DNA from: Methylocapsa acidiphila B2
Lineage (GTDB): Bacteria > Pseudomonadota > Alphaproteobacteria > Rhizobiales > Beijerinckiaceae
Assembly (NCBI RefSeq): GCF_000427445.1
Contig: NZ_KE386496.1
Coordinates: 3,092,504 to 3,156,503 of the forward strand
DNA: 64,000 nt
Reading direction: 5' to 3'
In this document: positions 53,389 through 60,291 of the stretch, one piece after another
Layout: each line of letters begins with the position of its first letter
Position numbering within the stretch: the first letter of the stretch is position 1
Made by a program: the position numbers and the translations under genes
The notes under the pieces: model-generated
Database searches by the model: none
What the model saw: the letters and a program-made list of their open reading frames with translations, nothing else
What the model was told of the DNA's origin: nothing

Positions 53389-54285
53389 TCAAGGCGAGAA
53401 CGGATGAATTGGATCGCGGCGCCACATGAACGCATAGCGCCTGGCGACTTCAAAATAGCCATTATACACAAGTCCGCCGTTCTTTTGCAGAATCAGGACG
53501 CGATGATCGCGATACCAACCCGGAATGCGGTACCAGGGCAAAGCTGGATGATCGTGGTGAACGACATGAAGATTGTTGAACAGAAAAAGCGCGCCGAGCA
53601 GCCTTGCGTTTTCAACGATGGCGGTTCGCTCGGCGATTTTATTCGCTACGCGGTGCTCGGCGAAAGACCGAAGCAGCGACAACGCGTTCGCCGGATATAC
53701 GATTGCGAAGAGATAGAGCCAAATACTCATACGGCAGACGGCGACGATCCAGAAAAAAGTCACTGTGCATGCGAGCAGGTGAGGAAACCACACCTCGACC
53801 GAGCGCCTTGGGTGCGATCGCGCCGCCCTCAACTCTCCTATGAACAAACCCATGGGAACCCATATGGGGCCGAGCGCCAGGCGCCCCACGAGGGTCGACT
53901 GCGCGCGAACGGCGAAACGGGCGAGAGGCCCTAAGCGAGACCAGTCCTCGCATGTCCAATATCGAGATTCCGGATCCTGGCGGGGATCCGTTAATGCGTC
54001 GTCCTTGTGATGAGCGAGATGAGTTGAATGATAAACGTCATACGGCAGCCAAAAGGCCAGCGGGGCGAAGCCGAGCGCCCGGTTGACGCCTCGCCAGGGA
54101 GTCGGATGACCATGAAGAAGCTCATGTTGCAGCGACGAATGCCAGGCGACCAGCCATGCGCCCATCGGCGCCAGCAGCCAAACAGGAAGCTGCGACTGAA
54201 AATACGTCGCCGCCAGCCAACCGCCATAGATCACGGCCGCGAGCCCGATCGTCGGCCATTCGATAATGGGCAACCTTTGCTCCAA
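53389..54285 (-). CDS. Membrane fatty acid desaturase/hydroxylase-type protein
   Basis: Di-iron membrane enzyme of 298 residues with the three histidine boxes: HSSLQHELLHGHPTP, YHSTHLAHHKDDAL and NNLHVVHHDHPALPWYRIPG. Hydrophobic segments (TIGLAAVIYGGWLAA, VWLLAPMGAWLVAW, LLACTVTFFWIVAVCRM, SIWLYLFAIVYPA) place the active site at the membrane. Such enzymes desaturate or hydroxylate fatty acyl chains or related lipids. It is transcribed from an AT-rich promoter region (54290-54340) and is followed by the PhnD-like gene. The substrate is unknown. Confidence 0.9.
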   Translation of the reverse strand: MEQRLPIIEWPTIGLAAVIYGGWLAATYFQSQLPVWLLAPMGAWLVAWHSSLQHELLHGHPTPWRGVNRALGFAPLAFWLPYDVYHSTHLAHHKDDALTDPRQDPESRYWTCEDWSRLGPLARFAVRAQSTLVGRLALGPIWVPMGLFIGELRAARSHPRRSVEVWFPHLLACTVTFFWIVAVCRMSIWLYLFAIVYPANALSLLRSFAEHRVANKIAERTAIVENARLLGALFLFNNLHVVHHDHPALPWYRIPGWYRDHRVLILQKNGGLVYNGYFEVARRYAFMWRRDPIHPFSP

Positions 54286-54372
54286 AATATATTTATTATT
54301 TCCATAGAATAACTATATTATAAGCCTCGGGTCAACGTGGAATGTCGCTGACGCTTCAAATGGAGGATCGTC

Positions 54373-54756
54373 TTAAAACGCCGTGAATTTCTCGCCGGCA
54401 TCGGAGCCGTCGCCTCTTCGCCGTCCTTGGCGGCGCATGCCGAGGCCGAAGGAAAAGTCGCTACCGCGCTTTATGTCGTCATTGAAGCCAAGCCCGACGA
54501 GGGGGAGGAGGTTGCCGAGTTCCTGCGCCAGAGCAAGGCCTTGGTCGACGCGGAGCCCGGCGCAACGGCCTGGTTCAGCATTCAGTTCGGCCCGACGACA
54601 TTTGCCATCTTCGGCGCCTTTCCAGACGAAGCCGGCCGCCAGGCGCACCTATCCGGCAAGGTGCCGGCCTCCTTGTTCGCGAAGGCCGGTTATTTGCTCG
54701 CCGCGCCGCCGACGATTCATAAGGCGGACGTTCTAGCGTCCAAGCTGCCGGGCTGA
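54373..54756 (+). CDS. ABM-domain protein with Tat-like leader and no normal start codon
   Basis: The reading frame encodes an antibiotic-biosynthesis-monooxygenase-fold protein: GKVATALYVVIEAKPDEGEE, FLRQSKALVDAEPGATAWFS, IQFGPTTFAIFGAFPDEAGR, ending DVLASKLPG. Upstream it continues as KRREFLAGIGAVASSPSLAA, a Tat/Sec-type leader, back to a TTA at 54373 that sits six bases after GGAGG, exactly where a start codon is expected. Either a TTG has mutated to TTA, or initiation is at a TTG at 54427 without the leader, which lacks a ribosome site. Members of this fold act as small heme-free monooxygenases or have unknown roles. Confidence 0.65.
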   Translation, partial: LKRREFLAGIGAVASSPSLAAHAEAEGKVATALYVVIEAKPDEGEEVAEFLRQSKALVDAEPGATAWFSIQFGPTTFAIFGAFPDEAGRQAHLSGKVPASLFAKAGYLLAAPPTIHKADVLASKLPG

Positions 54757-54935
54757 TGTGGACCTCGCCAAGCGACGTCCTCCGGATCGAGGGCTTCGCA
54801 AGGCGACTGATAGCTTTGTCAGACCGGAGATACGACATCATTCCGGACGTCGAAGGCTCGAGCGCCGTCACCGACGCGGGACCGCCGAAAATTCCAGGCG
54901 CGCCTTGGCCGACGTCGTGGAGCAAATTAGAATGA
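54756..54935 (+). CDS. Possible small protein coupled to the ABM gene
   Basis: An ATG overlaps the stop of the ABM gene (TGATG) and opens 59 codons: WTSPSDVLRIEGFARRLIAL, SDRRYDIIPDVEGSSAVTDA and GPPKIPGAPWPTSWSKLE. Coupling by overlap and the absence of rare-looking codons speak for translation, but I recognise no family and the size allows chance. The stretch 54936-55168 holds nothing recognisable. Confidence 0.35.
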   Translation: MWTSPSDVLRIEGFARRLIALSDRRYDIIPDVEGSSAVTDAGPPKIPGAPWPTSWSKLE

Positions 54936-55168
54936 TATTTGAAGCGTTCGTTTGTGCGCGGACTGGAGTGGAAGCCGGAAATCGATTGTCCTCCCGTATC
55001 GGATTGTTTGCACTGAAACTGAAATGGCTCCGTCGGCGTCGGCTCGCCTGAGTCGCCCACGCGAAGCGACAGCGGCGCTAGGACAGGCGCGAGCCAAAAG
55101 CCGCTTCTTCTGGATGCTACATTTGAGATAGGACGGCGCGGGCGGGCGTTTGGTCGTTGCGCGGCGGA

Positions 55169-56593
55169 TCATGGCGCTGAGGTAATCTTGAATTCGGTGA
55201 GTGCCGGAGGAATGACTGGCTTTTCTGAATGCGGCGTTCCCTCTGGCGCCCAATCATAGGGCACGGGTTGAGCGCGGTAGACCCAATTGCTTTGGTTGCC
55301 GCCAGTTCCATCCGGAAAGGCGCCGAAATACGGACTGACATATTCCCAAACGATGGCGCCCTTGGGCGTGACTTGAAAGAAACGCCCGTTGTAGCCTTCG
55401 TCGATCAGCGTATTTCCGTTGGGAAGCCGCCGCGCGCTGCTGATGAAGCTCGATCTGAAGGTCCAGCCCGGCTGTCCCGAGCTTTCTCCGGTATATTCCC
55501 AAACGATCTCTTGCTTGATCGGATCGATCTCCAAGACCCGGGAGCCGCCGATCACCGACAATGTCGCCGGCGGGTAGCCGCCCTCGCCCTGGTTGTCGAA
55601 GAGGAGCAGATTGCCCGCGCCCGGCAGGCCCTCCGGAATCAAATGTGCGTCATGTTGGCCGGAGATCTGGTCGACTGGGCGGGGAACGGTCTTCTTGCCG
55701 ATCGTAAGTTCGTCCACGCGCGGATAATGTGGTCCCAGCGTCCAAACAACCTTGCCGGTCTTCTTGTCGACGATGGCCGTGAAGTTGGCGTTGCGGGAGT
55801 CGATGAGAACATTGTCAGGATCGAACCGCTTGTCGCCAGCGGCGAACCAGCGATTGGGGCCGAGGACGCTAAGGTTATTGACGTGGAGATAATCGGCGGT
55901 TTTCGCGTTGCGAACGAGATCCAGTTCAGCCGGCGAGAATCCAAATTCCGTGAGATGGTCCGAGGCGATCCACGTCCAGGCAATTTCGCCGTTAGGCTTG
56001 ATTTCATAGACCACGTCATCGAGAATTTGGGGTTGCGAGAAGCCCGCGACGGGATGAAGCAGATTCGCGAGGATCAAGGTATTGCCATTGGGGAGCCGTC
56101 GCCAATCGTGATGTTGCTGCGCCGCGCCGCCCGGAGCCTGATCGCCGCCCCATTCCCAAACTGTTTTTCCGTTCCAATCGATTTCGCCGATCGTCTTTGA
56201 GATGTCGAGATTGGCGCGGCCGGGCACGGCGCCGATTCCTTTGGCGTCAATCGTCGACAAGGTGACGAGGAGATGGCCCCTCGCGCCGCCGACGAGGGCG
56301 GGATCGAGAGCAAGACTCGGAAATCCAGGATATTTCCACGCGCGCGCGACGACGCCATTGAGATCGATCAGACGGGTGATTTTGTCCGCCCCAGAGAAAA
56401 TAACAAAGCTGTTGTACGCCTGCGTCGGATCGTAGCGCGTCACCCCGGTTGGATAGACGCTCGGCTCCGCGGTGGCCTGATTGGGGGGAGCAACGAGCAG
56501 AAGGTGTGATAGGAGGAGGAACGCAGCCTTCTTCATGGCCGCGCGCGCGCGGCGTGTTTCGCTGTAGCCTTGACCTGCAATGGCGTCAGTCAT
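55169..56593 (-). CDS. Arylsulfotransferase (ASST) family protein
   Basis: Secreted beta-propeller protein of 474 residues. The long N region and hydrophobic core (KKAAFLLLSHLLLVAPPNQA) form a signal peptide. Propeller repeats show the family pattern, for example KTIGEIDWNGKTVWEWGG, QQHHDWRRLPNGNTLILANL, DDVVYEIKPNGEIAWTWIAS and SSARRLPNGNTLIDEGYNGR. His residues in GGAAQQHHDWRRLP and SGQHDAHLIP are candidates for catalytic roles in PAPS-independent sulfotransfer between phenols, known for this superfamily. The ATG at 56593 has AAGGGG ten bases upstream; a later ATG at 56536 lacks one. Part of this gene (55294-55538) exists as a dead copy at 15.9 kb. Confidence 0.83.
   Translation of the reverse strand: MTDAIAGQGYSETRRARAAMKKAAFLLLSHLLLVAPPNQATAEPSVYPTGVTRYDPTQAYNSFVIFSGADKITRLIDLNGVVARAWKYPGFPSLALDPALVGGARGHLLVTLSTIDAKGIGAVPGRANLDISKTIGEIDWNGKTVWEWGGDQAPGGAAQQHHDWRRLPNGNTLILANLLHPVAGFSQPQILDDVVYEIKPNGEIAWTWIASDHLTEFGFSPAELDLVRNAKTADYLHVNNLSVLGPNRWFAAGDKRFDPDNVLIDSRNANFTAIVDKKTGKVVWTLGPHYPRVDELTIGKKTVPRPVDQISGQHDAHLIPEGLPGAGNLLLFDNQGEGGYPPATLSVIGGSRVLEIDPIKQEIVWEYTGESSGQPGWTFRSSFISSARRLPNGNTLIDEGYNGRFFQVTPKGAIVWEYVSPYFGAFPDGTGGNQSNWVYRAQPVPYDWAPEGTPHSEKPVIPPALTEFKITSAP
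55294..55538. repeat. Source of the 245 bp duplicated segment
   Basis: This internal portion of the arylsulfotransferase-family gene is repeated in the same orientation at 15923-16167 with about four differences. Both copies code for the same peptide on the minus strand. This copy is within an intact reading frame and is taken as the parent. Confidence 0.9.
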
Positions 56594-56670
56594 AGTGGTG
56601 CGCCCCTTACTTCACTTGCAACGAATGGCCGCGATCGTCTTCATTATATATAGAAGATGGAATTAATAGA

Positions 56671-56699
56671 AATATTCGCTGGCGTCTTCCCCTTGTCAA
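56671..56699 (-). promoter_or_regulatory. Promoter of the arylsulfotransferase-family gene
   Basis: On the minus strand TTGACA (56699-56694) and AATATT (56676-56671) are 17 bases apart, about 80 bases upstream of the ATG at 56593. Between here and the nasT gene (56700-56894) I see no gene, though one minus-strand frame around LNRKAQARAIEKYLAANGPA is protein-like. Confidence 0.6.
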
Positions 56700-56894
56700 G
56701 CTCTCACGCAATCTTGATTGCGTCATCGTCGTGCTCGGAGGCAAGGCCAAGGGTGCGGGCCCATTGGCGGCAAGATATTTTTCGATGGCTCGCGCCTGCG
56801 CCTTCCGATTGAGGGCGAAAGATTTTTCCCCGTCCCGTCATTCCGTGAGTTCGGGAATTGTCGTGTTTTTGGGTCTGAAATATGATGGCGATTG

Positions 56895-57500
56895 ATGGCT
56901 CTCAAGATATTGCTCATCGATACGGACCCCGAACGCGCATGCGCGCTTGAGGAAAAGCTTTCCGAATCCGGCTTTGCCGAAATCCTGCGCGCGTCCGACG
57001 ATTTGAACCTCGTGGAGACCGTGGAGCGCGCGAAGCCGGATCTGATCATCATCGACATGGCGCTGCCTGATCGTGACGCGCTGGAGGATATCCGCGCTGT
57101 GTCCGCCGCCCATCCGATCGTCATGTTCGCCGGCGGAGACGATCCCGCTTTCGCCGAGGAGGCGATCGCGGCCGGCGTCTGCTCCTACAATCTCTCAGGG
57201 GTCGCGCTGCAGGACGTGAAGCCGATCATGGCTTCGGCCATCGCCCTGTTTCGCCGATACAGGCGCGTCGAGGAGGAGCTTACCGCCGCGCGGGCGATGC
57301 TGGAGGAGCGCCGCCTTGTCGAGCGCGCCAAGGCGATCCTCATGCAAGGCCGCAAGATGACGGAGCCGGAGGCCTATCGCTGGCTTCAGAAGAAGGCGAT
57401 GAATGAAAATCGCAAGCTCGCGCATATCGTGGCGGAGTTCGTGGAACGGCACGACTCCGATGTGACGGCGGGGACGCCGGCAGGGAGACAACAGCCATGA
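56895..57500 (+). CDS. nasT: NasT-type ANTAR response regulator
   Basis: Antiterminator of 201 residues. The N-terminal receiver domain has the acidic pair in LLIDTDPERACALEEKL and a phosphoacceptor-like Asp54 in PDLIIIDMALPDRDALE; FAGGDDPAFAEEAIAAGVC is the next conserved part. The C-terminal ANTAR RNA-binding domain is ERRLVERAKAILMQGRKMTE then PEAYRWLQKKAMNENRKLAH. In known nas systems NasT binds leader RNA with two hexanucleotide hairpins and prevents termination when nitrate has removed NasS. The ATG at 56895 is used. Its stop overlaps the nasS start (ATGA). Confidence 0.93.
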   Translation: MALKILLIDTDPERACALEEKLSESGFAEILRASDDLNLVETVERAKPDLIIIDMALPDRDALEDIRAVSAAHPIVMFAGGDDPAFAEEAIAAGVCSYNLSGVALQDVKPIMASAIALFRRYRRVEEELTAARAMLEERRLVERAKAILMQGRKMTEPEAYRWLQKKAMNENRKLAHIVAEFVERHDSDVTAGTPAGRQQP

Positions 57501-58717
57501 CCGATGTGGCCTCGTTCTCGGCGGCGCGCGGGTCGCGCGCGCCCAGGATGCGCATTGGCCTGCTGCGCCTCACGGATAGCGCGCCGGTCATCGCCGCACA
57601 TGAGTTCGGATTCTTCGCCGATGAGGGTCTCGAAGCGGACCTGATGCTGGAGCCTTCCTGGGCCAATATCGCCGACAAACTCGCCTTTGGCTTTCTCGAC
57701 GCCGCCGTAATCGTGCCGCCTCTCGCCTTCGCTGTCCAACTCGGCCTCCGCGGCGCGGCGCAACCGCTCATCATCCCCTATGCCGTCAGCGCAAGCGGCA
57801 ACACGGTCACGCTCGGCCGTTCCCTCGCGCAGGAGACCCATGAGCGCGCCAACAGCGAAAGCATCTCGATCGTCGCGGCGCTGGCGGCCTGCTTGCGGGC
57901 GCGGCGTGCGACGCTCGGTGTCGTCCATGCCTATTCCACGCATAATCTCTTGCTGCGGTATTGGCTCGCCACGGCGGGACTCGAGGCGGAACGCGACTTC
58001 AAGCTCGCCGTCGTCCCGCCGGCCAGCGCGGTCGAGGCTCTGGCCTCTGGGCAAATTGTCGGATTTTGCGCGGGGGCGCCGTGGGGCGACGTCGCACGGC
58101 GCGCCGGGATTGGCGCGACGATCGCCACCTCGCGCGATATTTGGCGCCATGCGCCAGAAAAGGCGCTCGCCATTCGCGCGCGTTGGGCGGAGGAACGGCC
58201 AGAAGCGCTTGCTGGCGCGATCCGCGCCTTGCTTCGCGCCGCGAAATTCTGCGACAGTCCAGAAAACGCTTCTTACACCGCCGCTCTGCTGTCGCGACGA
58301 AGATATCTGGACGTCGATCCGCACGCCATACTCGCCGGCCTGCCTGGCGGAACAGCGCCCGATAAGGGGTGCATTTTCTATCGGGGCGCGGCGACCTTCC
58401 CCTGGCGTTCCCACGGGCTTTGGTTTCTGAGCGAGACGCGGCGCTGGGGATTGATCGACGAGAGCGTCGACCTGCGCGCGCTGGCCGAGCGCGTCTATCG
58501 TCCCGATCTTTATCGAACGGCAGTCATGCAACTCGGCGAAGCGGCGCCCCTCGCGGACTGGAAACGCGAAGGCGTCTATGACGACGCCTGGCAGGTCGAA
58601 GCGACGCCCGCGCCCATCGAAATGCCAGCCGACAGCTTTTGCGACGGCGCCGTTTTCGATCCGGCCGCGGTTCCTGACGCGATCGCGCCTACGAAAAACG
58701 CGCTGCACAACCTTTGA
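57497..58717 (+). CDS. nasS: NasS-type nitrate/nitrite sensor protein
   Basis: Cytoplasmic member of the NrtA/CmpA binding-protein family, 406 residues, without a signal peptide, as expected for NasS rather than a transporter component. It begins MRIGLLRLTDSAPVIAAHEF, has ANIADKLAFGFLDAAVIVPP and VGFCAGAPWGDVARRAG, and further on APDKGCIFYRGAATFPWRSH, which matches nitrate-binding members. NasS holds NasT inactive until nitrate or nitrite binds. It overlaps nasT by four bases, typical of the nasST pair. Downstream is the leader of the transporter gene. Confidence 0.92.
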   Translation: MTDVASFSAARGSRAPRMRIGLLRLTDSAPVIAAHEFGFFADEGLEADLMLEPSWANIADKLAFGFLDAAVIVPPLAFAVQLGLRGAAQPLIIPYAVSASGNTVTLGRSLAQETHERANSESISIVAALAACLRARRATLGVVHAYSTHNLLLRYWLATAGLEAERDFKLAVVPPASAVEALASGQIVGFCAGAPWGDVARRAGIGATIATSRDIWRHAPEKALAIRARWAEERPEALAGAIRALLRAAKFCDSPENASYTAALLSRRRYLDVDPHAILAGLPGGTAPDKGCIFYRGAATFPWRSHGLWFLSETRRWGLIDESVDLRALAERVYRPDLYRTAVMQLGEAAPLADWKREGVYDDAWQVEATPAPIEMPADSFCDGAVFDPAAVPDAIAPTKNALHNL

Positions 58718-59072
58718 TCGGATTTGTGCAGTGTTTAAGCACGACCCGTGGCCGCCGCGCGAAACGGCCCTTTTGGAATGGCGGGTCTTTTCAGGCGGGG
58801 GCAGGATCGAACGGCGCCAGAAAAAAGCACGATAAAACAAGGGCGGCGCCATTCTCGGCTGGAGGAAGTCTTCCCCTCCGCCTAGTTGCGCAAAGTTTTT
58901 GGCGCCGACCTTGCTTTAAATTGATGCATCGGCGCGCGAATTCAAACCCGCCGATCGAAAGTCGCGCAATGGCGGGCGACAGTCGCAGCAATTCGTTTTT
59001 CAGCGAGCTAATGGCGGTTCGCATCCGGATGGGATCCGGCAGCGCTAGGCGCTGAAGCTGCGAGCCATAACT
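58718..59072 (+). promoter_or_regulatory. Structured leader of the nitrate assimilation genes (candidate NasT target)
   Basis: This 355 base gap has several inverted repeats. GACCCG (58743-58748) pairs with CGGGTC (58782-58787), enclosing a nested GGCCG/CGGCC stem (58750-58754, 58765-58769), and TTTT follows at once, which is terminator-like. GGCGCC occurs at 58813-58818 and 58845-58850, and a GGAGG/CCTCC stem lies at about 58860-58880. NasT-controlled leaders contain paired hairpins and a terminator, so this fits, but the conserved hexaloops could not be assigned with certainty. Confidence 0.55.
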
Positions 59073-60278
59073 ATGAAAAGCGCGTTTCTGAAGTCGGGAC
59101 ATCTCCCCACTCTCGTCGCCTGTTTCCTCTATTTCGATGTGAGTTTCGCGGTCTGGGTTCTGCTCGGCCCGCTGGCCGTGTTTATCGCCCAAGACTTGCA
59201 TCTCGACCCCGGCCAGAAGGGCCTAATGGTCGCGACGCCGGTTCTGGCGGGGGCTCTGCTGCGGATCGTCAACGGAATTTTGGTTGGCCAATGGAATGCG
59301 CGGCGGACCGGTCTCGTCATGCAGCTTGTCGTGATCGCGGGCCTGCTCGCCGCATGGCGGCTCGGGCTGCACGGCTTCCCACAGGTTCTCGCGCTGGGCC
59401 TCGCGCTCGGCGTCGCCGGCGCCTCTTTCGCCATCGCTTTGCCGATGGTGTCCTACTGGTATCCACCTCAGCAACAGGGAATTGCGCTCGGGCTCACAGG
59501 CGCCGGCAATTCCGGGACGGTGTTCGCCTCGCTGTTCGCGCCGGCGCTCGCTGTCGCTTTCGGCTGGCGCAACGTGCTCGGCCTCGCCGCGTTGCCGCTC
59601 CTCGCGGTTTTCATTTTCTTCCTCTTTGCCGCCAAAGACAGTCCCAAATCGCCGCCGCGCAAAACCCTGGTCGATTATGCGCGCCTGCTGCGCAAGTCTG
59701 ATGCGTGGTGGCTGATGTTCTTCTATAGCGTCAGTTTCGGCGGATTCGTCGGTCTCGCGTCCTTCCTGCCGATCTACTTCCACGACCAGCACCAGCTTTC
59801 CGCGGTGACAGCGGGCTATTTCACGGCCGGTTGCGTCTTTGCAGGCTCGTTCGCGCGGCCCTTCGGCGGCGCGCTCGCCGATCGCGTCGGCGGCACGCGC
59901 GCGCTTTCGGTGATTTATGCCGTCGTCGCGGTCACTTTATTCACGGTGGCTAAAGGCGCGCTGCCCGCCTTTGCCGTGCTCGCAACCGTCGTCGTCGCGA
60001 TGACGGCGCTCGGCATGGGAAATGGAGCGGTGTTCCAGCTCGTGCCTCAGCGCTTCGGACGCGATGTCGGCCTGATGACTGGATTGGTCGGCATGACCGG
60101 CGGCGTAGGCGGCTTCTATCTCGCCGCGAGTCTTGGCTACGCCAAACAGTTTAGCGGCAGCTATGACGTCGGCTTTGGCGTGTTCGCGGTTCTGGCCATA
60201 GCGGCGTGGGGCGGCGTCGCTGCGGTGCGCCTTCGCTGGCGGGAGGACGCCGCGATGCTCGCCGGCGTCCGCGTTTAA
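59073..60278 (+). CDS. NarK/NasA-type nitrate/nitrite MFS transporter
   Basis: Inner membrane transporter of 401 residues with twelve helices of the nitrate/nitrite porter family. The nitrate signature segments are seen in TGAGNSGTVFASLFAPALAV and MGNGAVFQLVPQRFGRDVGL followed by MTGLVGMTGGVGGFYLAASL. FDVSFAVWVLLGPLAVFI is the first conserved helix with the arginine-containing GALLRIVNGILVGQWNARR downstream. It imports nitrate for assimilation. It follows the structured leader and precedes nirB by 13 bases. Confidence 0.92.
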   Translation: MKSAFLKSGHLPTLVACFLYFDVSFAVWVLLGPLAVFIAQDLHLDPGQKGLMVATPVLAGALLRIVNGILVGQWNARRTGLVMQLVVIAGLLAAWRLGLHGFPQVLALGLALGVAGASFAIALPMVSYWYPPQQQGIALGLTGAGNSGTVFASLFAPALAVAFGWRNVLGLAALPLLAVFIFFLFAAKDSPKSPPRKTLVDYARLLRKSDAWWLMFFYSVSFGGFVGLASFLPIYFHDQHQLSAVTAGYFTAGCVFAGSFARPFGGALADRVGGTRALSVIYAVVAVTLFTVAKGALPAFAVLATVVVAMTALGMGNGAVFQLVPQRFGRDVGLMTGLVGMTGGVGGFYLAASLGYAKQFSGSYDVGFGVFAVLAIAAWGGVAAVRLRWREDAAMLAGVRV

Positions 60279-60291
60279 GGAGGGCGTCGAC

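Noticed and set aside
57386-58852. 488-codon open frame on the minus strand
   Set aside because: It lies opposite nasS, whose sequence matches a known family; the reverse product has no recognisable features.
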